A DNA stretch of 64,000 bases, from the NCBI RefSeq assembly GCF_030052815.1, contig NC_079496.1:42061593-42125592 (forward strand), given 5' to 3'. Shown here piece by piece: positions 36,391 through 48,552 of the stretch. This DNA comes from Hevea brasiliensis. Taxonomy: Eukaryota > Streptophyta > Magnoliopsida > Malpighiales > Euphorbiaceae. The notes below the pieces were generated by a model. It was not told where the DNA came from. It ran no database searches and saw nothing but the letters and a program-made list of their open reading frames with translations. The translations under genes were made by a program, and so were the position numbers. The stretch's first letter is position 1, and each line of letters begins with the position of its first letter.

Positions 36391-36765
36391 CTAGGAACTT
36401 CTAGTTGTTCGACGATTGGACCTTGGTGGTCTCTGCCTTGATGATCCACCTCTGTTATATCCCTGAGCTCGGGGCTCCTCAATTTCTTTTCTTTTTCTCA
36501 ATTTACTGCTTGAGCTCTGACCCATAGGTTTCTCCCTCTTCTCTATTTCATGTTGTCCTTGTGGGGGTTGGGTCTGTACTTGGGCTTGGGCTGACAGATT
36601 ATCAGCCATTTGTTGAAAGAAAGTGGCCATTTGCTGGGCCATTTGTGCAGTAATTTGTACTGGTAAAACTGGTACAGTCAGGCCTTCGACACTTTGTGGA
36701 GCTGGGGCCTCAACTTGTACTTCTGCCATCACGGACTGTTCCATTGTCTCATTCTTCTCTTCCAT
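36391..36765 (-). pseudogene. gag: gag N-terminal/linker segment of element F (capsid deleted)
   Basis: Starts MEEKNETMEQ about 170 bases after the primer-binding site. QQMATFFQQMADNL runs via QPPQGQHE into IEKREKPMGQSSSSK, so the capsid (retrotransposon gag) domain that should lie between is absent, at the same joint as in D. The basic linker RGGSSRQRPPRSNRRTTRSS precedes the TAG stop. A 108-codon frame overlapping its end (36156-36482) is a shadow. Lacking capsid, the element would need Gag from elsewhere. Confidence 0.85.
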
Positions 36766-36932
36766 ATCTTTTCATAGGATTTTCTATTCCTGTACAACCA
36801 ACACAAGGAGATTCCTCTCCATTAGTTCATATTTATGATGTAAATGTACTATATGTATCAAACATTTGAGCAGTTGTAGTTACCGACAAAAAGATTTCAA
36901 ATTCACAGTTCAAAATTTACTTTAAAACCATT

Positions 36933-36944
36933 GCTCTGATACCA
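36933..36944 (-). other. Primer-binding site of F
   Basis: Minus-strand TGGTATCAGAGC, an exact initiator tRNA-Met complement, seven bases inside the 5' LTR. Confidence 0.93.
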
Positions 36945-36951
36945 CAAAATA

Positions 36952-39588
36952 TGTCACACCCTACTCCCCTGTAAGATGTAACATGATCCCGTAGTACACC
37001 TAATGAATTACCGTACTTCTCCTGCCGATAATCCATTAAATATACTACAATGGATTTTAAAAACAATTTTCAGGAAATTTAAGTCATAGATTAAAATCTG
37101 GTGTTATAAAATTTTTTCAAAATTTCGGCAAGGTGCCGGCTGTATTTTGAGAAAACAGTTCTTCAATCCTACAAAAGAAAATGCTCCCAATATGTTTTCT
37201 CAAATACATCTCCAATAAACTTTATTTCAATTCACAATTCAATTCTCAATAAACAATCAATTCATTTTCAAACAAATCTCATCATAAAGAAACATTTCAT
37301 TGATTACAAGACTCAATTTATAATACAAAACTATTCAAGTAAATGAAATCTCAAATTTATATTTACAATAATTTACATTTAATTACATACCAAAATGTTT
37401 TACAAGAGTTTTTATACAACTGCTCAAATAATTTACATACATATTATTACATGCATACATCAAAACCTATGTACATGGGTATACTTATAATATACCTGGA
37501 GCTGATCTGAAAGTGTCTTCAACGAAACTTACTCACTGCTCTATGCTCTTCTTACCTGCGACAGCATACAAAGCTATCGCTGAGTGGTGAACTCAGTGGT
37601 GCACAACTATAATTTAAAACATAGTACAATATATATTGACAAAATTTACAGTAAATAATTTGGAAATCTGAATACTCATCAAATTCCAAACTCAAAATAT
37701 TCATTGCCAATAATGTGAATCATTTGTATAAAATGACTTCGATCATGAAATTCAATTTATCAAATCATAACTAACCATTTAGGTAATTCCAACAAAATCA
37801 ATTATACATAAATCATAATTGAAATCACAATTCTTTACCATTCAAAAGCCATTCTGTATCTCAAAAACCATGCTGTATCTTAAAAATCATTCTTTATCTC
37901 ACTAACTATGTAAGACTAATCCGAAAGGGGCATATTCGATGTGATCCTAACTCCCTATGGTCGGGGAGGTCGAATCAGATTCTAACTCCCTATGGTCGGG
38001 GAGGTCGAATCATCGTGCACAGTACCATCACAATAATAAATCTTCCGCAAGGGCCATAACGATAAAATAAACTTAGATCTAACCTCAAATCAGAGGAAAA
38101 TCTAAGCCTGTGCACGTACCATGGTAATCAAAACACAACTAACTCCATTGTCTTCTCAACAAATGAGAGAGACGGGTAATAACCTAGTCAAGCATCTACA
38201 GTGAGATATAAAAAAAATATCACAATCCTTTTAGTGAGCATAAATCACAATATAATTCGATTCAAATTCAATTGCAATATCCAATAATTTTTATGCTCAT
38301 CACGATTCAAATCATAAATTTGCATTTTTCCATGAAAATTACCATCACAATTCAAAACATGTTCTATCATAATTTTCCAAAACATAATTATTCAATCCAT
38401 AACAATGCTTAATACTTATGGAAATACCATTTCACAAAGCTAAATTCATACATACTATAACAATTTCAATAATCATTGAATCAAATCCAATGCTTGTTAA
38501 ACATAATACATAAGAAAAATATGTCATTTAATCATATGAAATATTCATTTAATTCACCATTTACAAGCACAATTAAACTGCCTTTAAGGTGTTTCCATGG
38601 CTGCCAAAAGTACACATTCACATTCAACATCAAACCTCAAAAATTTCTTCATAAATCAAACACTCATAACATCCTTACAAACTTTAACAAATCAAGGATG
38701 AAGGAAATGGACATATACCTCAAGTGGAGCATGTCAAACCTCTTCAAATCTCTCCCTTTTTGCTCCCAAAATACTGCCCAAGCTGTGTACTCAAACTTTA
38801 ATGAAGGAGACTTGAAGAAATTGTGGCTTGATCTTGAGTGGATGAAGCTCCACACATGGATGGCAATGGAGGTTTTGGGAGCCCTTCATCTACGGCAAAT
38901 GGAGATTTCTAAAGCTGAAGATGATGTTTTAGTGGAGCAATCTACCTACTTAATACATTTTAAATTCCTTAGTGGTCCACTCACATAAAATCAATCTTAT
39001 TTTATGTTTAAAATGTGTTAATTACCTAAATTGAACCCCATTTTTGCTATTTATTTTAGGTACCCCTAAATTAATTTTTCATTATATTTTCCAAGTGTAA
39101 TATTATTTATTTTTAATGGAAATTTAGGTCAAAAGACAATTCGGGATGTCAAATGACCACAATGCCCCTATTCGGGTTGTATTCCCGATTTTTCGGTAAC
39201 ACCGGGTTTTGTCCGTTTTTCGATTTCTTACTTTTCTTTGTACTAATTATTTAATTTTCATTTAACATTTATGATATTTATACTTCAATAGGGGTCTATT
39301 TAAGTCCTAAAAATATTTTCCAGGTTTCCCCGCAGTCTAGGGCTAGTCAACGGTCCACGCCGTGACTTCCCGGTGCGGTCACCCATCGCTAGGGTTCTCG
39401 GCTCGCTTAACTTGGTTGCATTTCTTTACTATTATTTTTCCTTTGTTTTTCTTGTATTTTCTTTTCTTGTATTTCATTATTTTATGTCTCCTCACTCATC
39501 TCGAAGTGTAGTTCTAGGCATCCTAGCTGTCCGGACAACACTGGTCACAGGAACAGTAGAACGCACTACCGAACTTAGGGGTGTTACA
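36952..39588 (-). repeat. 5' LTR of element F, shortened to 2637 bp
   Basis: Same ends as the 3' LTR (TGTAACACCCC; GTAGGGTGTGACA). It lacks the 1371 bases matching 31880-33250; the join at 38547 sits in TATTCA/AATCA microhomology. It also has one fewer 35-bp unit (37944-38012). The antisense frame 38476-38988 (170 codons) spans the deletion joint, which argues that it is not a gene. Confidence 0.9.
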
Positions 39589-39593
39589 TATTA

Positions 39594-40572
39594 ACTCTTT
39601 AATATTATTAGAACTATTCCATACTTAAAGTGAAATTCCCATTTTCACTTTTAGTTCTTATAAATCATGGTTGACATCTAGCATAGTGTACCATGACTAT
39701 CCAATTAGTTATGAATTAATCCTTAACTTATGAACCTTGACCATACATACCATGCACTAAAATTTCTTCATTGCACAATCTTGATTCAAGCTAGAGTCAT
39801 AGTTTATGTCAAACTCTTATTGCTTAGAATTATATGTCCTTATTTTAATTCTAATTCTTGATTAATAAGACTTTTCAGTTAGAAACACTTTTCTGACTAA
39901 ATCTATCCGTCCTAGCTAGGAACTTAACTTATTAAGAACAATTTAAATAGACATAGGATTTTATCCCTATTTACTTAGGGTAACGGATCCCATCTTGACT
40001 AAATACCTATCTCCATATATAACTAGTAGGAGCCAACACATACCCATATGCTCATTCCTAGTACAAGCATGAAAGTAGTACAAATTCAAACCACCTATAT
40101 ACAAGATAACTGTGTTATCTCAGGTCAAGGGATTATATGCACTATTATGATCTAGATGATTATGTATTGATAAGAGTAAACTCTATGTACATATCATTTC
40201 ACATTATTAGTTTGGCCTACTTATCTTATAAGTGCCCATTTTGTTTGTTATATGACATAAGACTCACCATTTCATATCATTAGTATCTCATACTAATCGA
40301 TGGGAATAAAACAAATATGACAGTCTATATGGATAAATCTTATCATCTAAAGCATCCAAGACTGTAAACCATAATTTGTAGTACTTGTACCAGAATGTTT
40401 CGTCACTAATATTCTTATCACTTTAAGAATGAAACATCTAACAAGTTACTAAAGGATGTTTTCCATTAAATTTAAACCATTTAAAGTTAAAAGAAAAAGA
40501 TATATGCCATTAAAGGGAGTAAATATTTACAAGATACAATTTTAAGATATGCTGTAAGGCATACTACTAACA
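39594..40572 (-). repeat. Right piece of copia LTR J
   Basis: Matches the G 3' LTR (49940-50935): GACATCTAGCATAG, TAACTAGTAGGAGCCAACA, TATACAAGATAACTGTG, TTGTTATATG, ending GGCATACTACTAACA. The last 24 bases are duplicated just outside the element (40580-40603). Confidence 0.8.
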
Positions 40573-41019
40573 CTTTTTATGCTGTAAGGCATACTACTAA
40601 CACAACTAACCTTTTTATTTGTTTTTAACTTTGTAAATTGATTTGAATGAGTTTAATTTGAATGAGTTTAATTTGAATGAGATATGGTTTTTCTCTTGCA
40701 TTTGAGAAATTTGGGTGTTGCCACCTCTATATGGGTTTTATGATGATTTGAATGTGCTTATTAGTTTGCAAATGTGATTATCGATTGAGAAACTTTTGAA
40801 AATTGTTTTAAAACTACAGTTAGCATGACAGTCCCTTTCAGAACTCTCTAATAGTAACGGCTACTTGGGGTTTGATATTTGATTATGATTATGTCCCCCA
40901 TTAATAATGGTTAGTGGGGTGAGACTATATGAGTACTCATTAGCTAGCCAGCCCTTCCCTTATTAATAATGGTTAGTGAGATTAATTTGCTTTGTTGTGG
41001 TGTACAATACGACATTGAT
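40573..41019 (+). repeat. L: truncated gypsy LTR, left piece, with junction sequence
   Basis: After the TSD and the duplicated ATGCTGTAAGGCATACTACT, the sequence becomes chromovirus-LTR-like: GAGTACTCATTAGCTAGCC (40931-40949) with two TTATTAATAATGGTTAGTG units. A 15-bp tandem (ATTTGAATGAGTTTA) lies at 40641-40681. The LTR's own 5' end is missing. It continues at 44482 beyond M. Confidence 0.65.
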
Positions 41020-44000
41020 TGTCACACCTTACCTCTCTGTAAGGCATGATATGTTCCCGTAGAATACCTAATGAACTATCGAATTTCACCTACCGATAAT
41101 TCATTAAGTACACTACAAGGGATTTTAAAACTATTTTCTCGCATTTTGGAAGTGGTGAGCATTTTGGTAGGAATTAAAATCATTTATTCAAAGCTTATAA
41201 ACTAGTAAAAATTTTTGTCCATTTTTATTTTTTCGCAAATCTTATAGAGTTTCGTTTGTATTTGGAGAAAACGGTTCTTTAAATACCTGAAAAAAAACAC
41301 TTCCAATAATTTTCTCAACTCTCAACCTCCAAATAATCTCAAGTCAACTCAATTCAATCCACTTCAAAATAATTCCACAATCCAATCAAAGTTTATCATC
41401 TCAAAATATTTCATAACTTCATTCACAGTGCATAAAGTATGAAATTCACAAATACAAATCTTAATTTACAAAAAGAAGTTCCAAAAATAATATTATTACA
41501 ATTTATTATACAACTGCTAAACTTTACATTGATACATAAAATATTACAATATTTACATCAAAATTAACTATAAGGGTATAAAATTATACCCGTACAAAAT
41601 GATCAGTGTGGTCCTCAATTCAATAGCAGTTCACTCTGCTGCTTTCTCCTTGCTCTTATCTGTGACAGCAAAATAAGCTATCGTTGAGTATAAAAATACT
41701 TAGTGATGCACAATAAAAATTTAAAATACAATACATAAATCATTCATTGACGAAACACTATTTAAATATTTCTCAATTACATTTCACAAATTATTAAAAC
41801 TCATAATAACACAATTTAGTTAAATAATTTAATAAACACAGTGTTGCCAAGTCATACACAACTTACGCTATGACACAAAATTTCTGATCAATGTCGTGTT
41901 GTACACCACGACAAAGCGATCTACAACCCCACTAATCGAAATCAATGAGGGAGGTGGCTAGCTAGCTAATGAGTACTCATCCGATCTACAACCTCAACTG
42001 GTAAACCAGAGAGGAAGGAAAAATAATCGATCTTAACCCATAAATGGAGGAGGAATAATAAGGCACTGTCATGCTAAGTGTGAACACAAAATCAATTCAA
42101 AACAATTTAATCAAATGATTTGTGAGAAATATGATCAATTTCCAAAGTCATATTTGCGATCATAAAATGGCAACACAATACATAATTAATCACAGAAGTC
42201 AAATTTTCGAGAATAAAATATTTAAACAAGAATTATTATGCACAGACCTGACGTGAATCGCATCTAGGCCTTGACTCAGTCTCTCAGACCTTCCAAGTCT
42301 TTTTCAGCTGAAATACACAGTTTCACAGTGTTTCAGTACCATAACTTAGCATAAATCCAAAAATAAATTTAACTTCACTTTTACCTAGCTCTAGTGTGTT
42401 AAACTCGACGTTCTTGAAATTTTTGTGTTTCGGGTTACTATTCACTATACTATTCAAGTCAAATTGTTGACTTTCTAAGACTTAATAGGTATGGGAATCC
42501 TAACTTCACCCACATACCACATTTTGGTCACCAAACTTGTTGGTTTTGGTCATTTTCTCAAAACTTAAGTCCTTTAGGCAAAATTGCAAAATTTCAGTTT
42601 TGGTGCCTTAGGTTGCACTGTTCCATTGGTCATTTTACTATTGGAATTTGGCAAAACTTTCTTCATAGAAAATGTTCCCTATTCTCTTAAGTTTATTATC
42701 CTTTTTTAATCGCTCCAATTGGAGTTTTGTAGCTCAAGTTATAGCCATTTGAACCATGGCTGCCGGATTGGATTCAACCCAGAATTCTGGGCAATTTTTG
42801 GTGCTGGCAGTTTTGGGTCACCAACTTGGGGTGGCCAAATGACTTAGCTACTGGCAGAATTTGGGTTTGTGTTCTTCATGAAATTTTTATGTCTATATCT
42901 TATCTAACCACTGGTAAAATTTCAGGTCATTTATATCTTCCTAGCTCAATTTATGGCCAAATGAACAAATACTGTTCATTTGGTCAGTTTGTACAGGGCA
43001 GCCTGCAATTTTCTAACTTTGGTCAATTTATTCACTAGGTTTTGGTCACTTTTTGGGCATGCTTCCTAAATGAAAATTGTGTCATTTAGTGTCTATTTTC
43101 ATTCCCAATTGGTCTCATACCAATTGGACTTGTAAAATTTCATTTTTGGCCCCTCAAAGGTAATTTGGTCATGCTGCCAGTAGCATGACCATACTCAATC
43201 CGAATTTGGCCTTAACTCCAACCATTCCCCCACACTTCATTTGGTTGCCATTGACCATTTCTCACTTCAAATTAGGTCCAAGACATCATTTACAAGTTTC
43301 TCACATTTTTGTCACTAAACCCTAAGTCCAAAACCCTAGTTCACAAATCCTTGCATTTAGCTACTTTCAAAGCTTTTAACTATAATCATTCAACTAATGG
43401 AGGTCCATAAACTCATTCAAATCCATCAAACCATACAATAACACCCCCATACACATGCTGGTCGAAACTCACTCATAGTCCCTCAATAATTTATTTCATT
43501 TCATTTAAGGTTTATTTACAAGCTCAACAAATTAGAAATGCAAGAATCAAACTAAAATTATCCAATTTGCTTACTAACCTTTCTTAGAACTCCATTTCCT
43601 TCAAATCTCTATCTTTTGTATTTCTTTCCTCTTTCAATCTTCTTCTCAAGTGACTAAAACAAGCTTTAATGAGGTTTTTATGGAAGTTATTAAGGTTGAG
43701 TGAAGAGTTTCAAGCTTAACTGTAGGCTTTAATGGAGGTGTAACCATGGAGAAGTGAGGGAGATGGGAGACGGCACTTTGGAAGAGAAGACCAAATGATA
43801 TTTTTTTTTCTTTTCTTTTCTTTTAAGTATTTTGTCTTATGGAAGATAAAAAAAAATAAATTTAATCAAATTATTAATTATGGGATTTATGGCATCATGC
43901 ATGATGTCATGCATGATGTCATCTTCCTACACCTTTTTCATTTTCTTTCTTTTTTTTTATTTTTCTATTAGTTTTTTTTAATTTAATTCTCGATTTTGAA

Positions 44001-44476
44001 ATTTTCTTTTCTCCGATTTTATTTGGCAGTTAGGTCAGGAGTCAGCTCTCGGGGTCAATTGACCAAATTGCCCCTCGCCGGTTCAACCCGATTTGCAAAT
44101 AATTCAACATTTCTTTTGACTTTCTGACCTAATTATTTGACTGACTTAATAACTCTTTTTCGTGATTTTCTCTTTTCCACTGTGTTTGTAATGGTCCTAA
44201 GGATCGCGACGTCACATTTTACGGTTTGAAATTTGAGTTTAAAATGACTTCGTAGTCGTTCCCGAGAAGGTCACCCATCGCTATGACTCTCAGCTCGTTT
44301 AACTTCTTATGTTCCATTTTTCTTGTTTATACTTAACTAATTGGCAATTACTAATTATTTTTGTTTATAGCTTATCTAGTTGTCTTAAGTGTGGTTCTAA
44401 TCTCCTTAATTGTCCGATCCGACTCCGATCACCGGAATAGTGAAATATACCAGGCTATACAAATGGGGGTGTTACA
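41020..44476 (-). mobile_element. M: gypsy solo LTR (3457 bp) nested in L
   Basis: Ends TGTCACACCTTACC and GGGGGTGTTACA (minus-strand TGTAACACCCCC start); target duplication TTGAT at 41015-41019 and 44477-44481. It is the same family as E, opposite strand. Landmarks: hairpin module (41574-41713), GCTAGCTAGC (41957-41966), CCAATTGG doublet (43105-43127). No PBS or internal sequence. The small frame at 42826-43038 is LTR noise. Confidence 0.9.
41574..41713 (-). promoter_or_regulatory. LTR hairpin module, copy in M
   Basis: Minus strand: ATTGTGCATCACT, weak stem AGTA/TACT, GATAGC with GCTGTC, then AGATAAGAG, and GGGTATA with TATACCC (window 41574-41580 and 41585-41591). Confidence 0.5.
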
Positions 44477-44481
44477 TTGAT

Positions 44482-45248
44482 CATGAAATTTTGTGTCATG
44501 GTCTAAACTGTGTTGTTATTGGCAACACTTATGAATTGTGATTTGTGAATTATGATTTCTTAATTGAAGAGTGATTTCAATAAATGGCTGTTATGGACTT
44601 AGAAATTATTGTGATGTTTTTATGATTATGGAAAATGTGATTTATTATATTTTGACAAGTTATGCTTTACTTTAAGTTTTAAAATTTTTAGCTGTGCATC
44701 GCTGAGTATATCCACTGAGTAATATACTCAACGATAGCTTATATATGTTGTCGCAGGTAAGGGAAAAGAGAAGGCTAATGAGTGAGAAACTTAGAAGTAG
44801 CATTTTGTATTGACTGTGGGTATATATAGTAGGTATACCCCTGTAATTTCCTTTTAATGTATTTTGTAGCTATATGTATGGATGTATAGACATTGAGCAG
44901 TTTGTATTAAAAAGCATTACATTGCTATAACATTTTGAGTTTATAAGTGTTTGTATTTCCTTTCGAGACTACTGTAAATGTAAAAAAAAAAAATTATGTT
45001 GTGAAATAGATTGAAAAAAATCTTTGACTTGACTTATATTATGCTTTCAACAGGTTATATATTTGGGTTTTGCTAAAGTTTTAACTATCACCACGCAGTT
45101 TTTCGCAAAAATAATGATAAGATAAAAAGCTATGATTTCTTCAAAACCTCTTGTAGCATATTTAATGGATTATCGATAGGTGTAGTTCGGTAATTCATTA
45201 GGTATGCTGCGAAAACATATCATGCCTTACAAGGGATAAGGTGTGACT
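44482..45248 (+). repeat. L: truncated gypsy LTR, 3' piece
   Basis: Rejoins L after M. It contains the hairpin module 44691-44840 with an enlarged first stem (TGAGTATAT/ATATACTCA), CGATAGC/GTTGTCG, GCAGGTAAGG, and GGGTATA/TATACCC. It ends ATAAGGTGTGACT, with the usual final CA mutated. No PBS follows, so it is a 3' LTR end or solo remnant. Confidence 0.7.
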
Positions 45249-45564
45249 AATGTAATAATAATTAATCTTATAACATGTCAGCTCTAGCCAAGGATCAATT
45301 TTAGTAATTATACAAGGCTTAACCATCAGAAAGGTCCTATAGAAAAAATATAACTAGTAGATAACAATCCTGGAACATCATATACCTTGGGGTTATGGAT
45401 CAAAATAATTTCTCATTACTTAACTATATAATATAATGTAGTTGCAAATAAACAATGAAATCGGAATTGATTTTGCTGAAGTTAATTACATGAGTGCCCA
45501 TAGTGTTTGGACAGGTAGTGAGTTTTTGTAAGGGTCTTTGGTCTTTAGACTGCATGTGTTAATT
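45249..45564. other. Unassigned AT-rich spacer
   Basis: No coding frame, repeat or LTR landmark recognised between LTR L and the foldback element. Confidence 0.5.
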
Positions 45565-46105
45565 ACAAATTTGTGGAGTAAAGTTATATAGACAATACAT
45601 TAACTTAGAGGTATATAATAGTAAGGTACCTAAACTTTAATTTGAATAATAAAACCTCATCATCTTTAATTTCATTTTTAATATAAGTAACATAAAACCC
45701 TCTATGACCTTTAGTAATCAGTTTCTGGGTTATTTTTACTAATGTGACACTTGTTAGATTAAAAAAATTATATTTTATTTCTATTTATTTGATACTTACC
45801 AGGAAAAAAAATTTAATTGTTTTCTCTACCCACAATTCCAACGATCCAATTTGCATAGATCGACCCTTTAATAACTTAGAACTTGTTTAACTAAAGCTAC
45901 CAATCTATGAAAATATTGTTTATTAATTTTATAAATAACACGTTAGCAAAAATAACCTAGAAACCAGTTCCTGAATGTCATAAGGGTTTTTATAGTACTT
46001 AAATTAAAGATCAGGTGATTTTATGTTACAAATTAAAGTTTGTATACCGTACTGTTACATACCTCTAAGTTGAGGCACCATTTGTATAATTTACCTTAAA
46101 TTTGT
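45565..46105. mobile_element. Foldback/MITE-like element with long inverted arms
   Basis: The left arm (about 45565-45770) is the imperfect reverse complement of the right arm (about 45905-46105). Paired blocks include AACTTAGAGGTAT / ATACCTCTAAGTT, AAACTTTAATTTG / CAAATTAAAGTTT, GATCTTTAATTT-like blocks, TAAAACC..ATGAC and GTTATTTTTACTAA / TTAGCAAAAATAAC. Arm identity is perhaps 75% by eye, with a central unpaired section. No transposase. The outermost matched bases are ACAAATTT / AAATTTGT. No clear target duplication was found, so class assignment is open. Confidence 0.65.
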
Positions 46106-48393
46106 GAACCATTCTTACCATGCCATTCTATTTTCTTAGCCTTTGGGTCTTTGAAATCCTTTTTTTCTCCCCCTTTGCTTAATCTTGCTTGCCAAAATGA
46201 CGCTACTTTCTTCTTGCCTGTTTACTATTGTTTACACTCCTATTTCTTTTTCCTTCTTTACCCATGCATTCCTTTTAGAAACGTTGTTGCCTCTCTTGCC
46301 GTTGTTGGCTTTTTTGTCTTCCTCCTTGGCATATTGGGTGCTCATGTTCACAAGGAAGAAAACTTGTGTCAATAGGACATTTTAAATCATTTTTTTGGTA
46401 CATGTTAAGGGATTTTAGCCTAATGATGTGTTAAGATCTCTAGGTTGAATAAGTGGAGTCAAAATTGTGTCATTTCAAATTGACAAAAAAAAAAAAACCA
46501 ATTTTTTGTCCCATACATTTAGCTAAACTTCACTTTTTGACTATCGTAGCTTGTGCCATTTGTTTTCTTAAGGCTTATCAACTTCTGCTCATGATTGCTT
46601 TGATAGATGCTTGCTTAAGGAGGGTTTTATAAGTGAAATAGTATGCACTTTCATGGCTACCATTTTGTCTTCCTTACCTTTTAAACTTATGATTCTTTCC
46701 TTTTTCTTTTCTTGTAGTTGATCGTCAATGCTCCTGTTGTTCTTTTAGGTATTGTTTTTCTTTTTATGCCTTTCTTAACTTTGTTTCCCTTATTATGGAC
46801 TGCATGTGGGTTGACTTATTTTAAGTTTTTTGCTAGCTATTTTTAATCTATGGTCAACTACCTTTTTTAATGGTTGATATTAAATTAATCTTTTCTTTTT
46901 TTTTTTTGTTATTACATTTAAAGTTCCTCTTTATTTTTCTTTTTATTGCATTTAAGTTTTAGAGTTTGTTGAATAGTTATTTATTCCTTTTGCATGACTA
47001 GCTTCTTAATTTGTATCTTTAATAACATCCTGTTGCATTTAAAGCCTTTTATGGCTTTTGAGGTTGTTCTTCATATTTTAGTGATCATTTTGAGTTATTT
47101 TTCTTTTTTTTTTTCTTGCATTTAAAGCTTTTTCTTTACTTGTTCTTAATAGTTTTTATGTTTATCTTCTTTGCTTCTTTGTGTTTTGATGTCTTAAATG
47201 TTTTGCTCAATTTCAATGAACATTTGATTTGCATACATTTGGACCTCCTGTTTTATACCCTATCATATATTTGTCAATTTTGGCTTTTTGGTTGTTAATA
47301 TTTTGGAGTGACATATGTTCTGCTTTAAATAAGGTTTGCCTAAATGTTTTGTCTTTCCTTTTTTAGCTTTGCAATTGAGCTTTTATTGTGTGCTTTTGAT
47401 GTAATTATTTATTCCTTTATGTGATTCTTAAGACTTATTTTCATTTCCTATTAGTTAGGTTAGGCTTCATACTCAAAACTTTGCTAGACATTTATGGCTA
47501 TGTATTCTATGTTTTCCTTGACTCTTTTGGCTTCTTTTGTTTATGCGTCTTTCAAAGCTTATTTTGATATCCATTTAGTTAAGTTAGGATCCATGTTTAA
47601 GAGTTTGCAGGCCCTTTATGACCATTTATTTTGTGCTTAGGACTTAGTCAAAGTTTACGAAACCAAAGGTCCATAGGCAAATGCATATACAGTGATTTGT
47701 AGACAGCATCAGGTTTGACTAGGGTAAACTTTAGTTAGTTGTTAACTCAAAAACTAATGAAATAGGAAAAAAATAAAGAAAATAAGAAAGAAAAGAAAAT
47801 ATTAAAATGACCCATATACATATAGCATGCAATGTAGATGTGATTATATAGTGACTGATGTGTAGGTCATATATTCAAGACATAATACAATTATTAAATG
47901 ATGGCAAGTGGTCCAATGCATTTCTGCTACTAACTAACTGAACTAGTTTATATTGGCTTCCAAGCAATGGGAGCATGATTATGTAATAATTGGTAAGCGT
48001 TATCCTATTGTATTGTGAACTAATAAAAATCAACAAGGAATGCATGGTGATGTAACTAACTAAGCAAGCCTTTTATAATGCTTTATAAAATAGTTTAGCA
48101 ATTTGATCAGGGTGCACTTTAGTTAGTTTTTAGTTGAAGTAAATAAATTTCAAAACTAATAAAGTAGGAAAAATAAAAGATAATAAGAAAGAAAAAAAAA
48201 ACAAAAAAAAAATTATTCCATGAGCAAAGCGAGATCACATATTATTAAGGTGGCCCTTATATGTAGAGAGAATGATGTAGGTCATAAAAGATGATAGTTT
48301 TCAAGCAATGCAAATATTGAAATTGAATTATTCAAAAATATTTGCTTAATATCTTAAATTTTTTATAAAGCTACTTTAAAGAAGAAAAAGAAG

Positions 48394-48446
<53 letters not shown>

Positions 48447-48552
48447 TGTACAAAATAAATTTATACAATAAATTTATTAGATTTTATGAAAATTATATTA
48501 ATGTTTTAATTTATATTATTAATACTATGTTAAGTAGTAGTTAGGTAGAATA
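46106..48552. other. Unassigned T-rich stretch with microsatellite
   Basis: No supportable gene. It has long pyrimidine-rich runs on the plus strand (46200-47600), four loosely spaced ATTTAA(A)G-containing boxes of the form TTGCATTTAAAG (46912-47128), and two related blocks around 47725-47800 and 48115-48200 (ACTTTAGTTAGT ... AATAAGAAAGAAAA). An (ATA)n tract lies at 48394-48446. A hydrophobic 74-codon frame at 46151-46375 is T-rich and unrecognised. Confidence 0.5.
48394..48446. repeat. (ATA)n microsatellite
   Basis: About 17-18 uninterrupted ATA/TAA units. Confidence 0.95.

Larger units (their letters stand above)
30247..39588 (-). mobile_element. Element F: non-autonomous, mosaic gypsy element nested in J
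   Basis: 3' LTR 30247-34295, internal 34296-36951, 5' LTR 36952-39588, perfect target duplication TATTA at 30242-30246 and 39589-39593. Minus-strand order: primer-binding site, gag without capsid, protease, RT N-terminus, then a decayed second protease-like start and the non-coding block shared with D. Most of RT and all of RNase H and integrase are missing. The LTRs are of A type. Over the first 240 bases they differ at about 4% by eye, so this is among the younger insertions. Confidence 0.92.
8671..40572 (-). mobile_element. J: Ty1/copia solo LTR (about 2.02 kb) split by nested elements C and F
   Basis: The LTR pieces are 8671-8710, 29242-30246 and 39594-40572. Window-left end TGAAAGAAAAA, right end GCATACTACTAACA, which is the minus-strand TGTTAGTAGTATGC start also seen in G and N. 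Flanks CTTTT (8666-8670) and CTTTT (40573-40577) fit a 5-bp target duplication. The intact sequence CTCTTTTTATGC in the second K copy supports the empty site, although the motif is simple. Removing C and F restores a single LTR of about 2 kb aligned with the G and N LTRs (for example the CACCTAGGG, TTGTCCACAC, TAACTAGTAGGAGCCAACA and TGTTATCTCAGGTC blocks). No internal region or second LTR is present, so it is a solo LTR, diverged from the G family. Confidence 0.75.

Noticed and set aside
36156..36482. 108-codon frame over F's gag
   Set aside because: It is a shadow of the true gag/zinc-knuckle frame, which reads CYNCGGTGHFAKDC in the other phase.
36933..36944. tRNA gene matches around TGGTATCAGAGC
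   Set aside because: Only the 3'-terminal complement is present next to LTRs; these are primer-binding sites, not tRNA genes.
46151..46385. Overlapping 66-74 codon hydrophobic frames as a small membrane-protein exon
   Set aside because: T-rich sequence gives Phe/Leu-rich frames by composition; no family match, no partner exon or splice site recognised.
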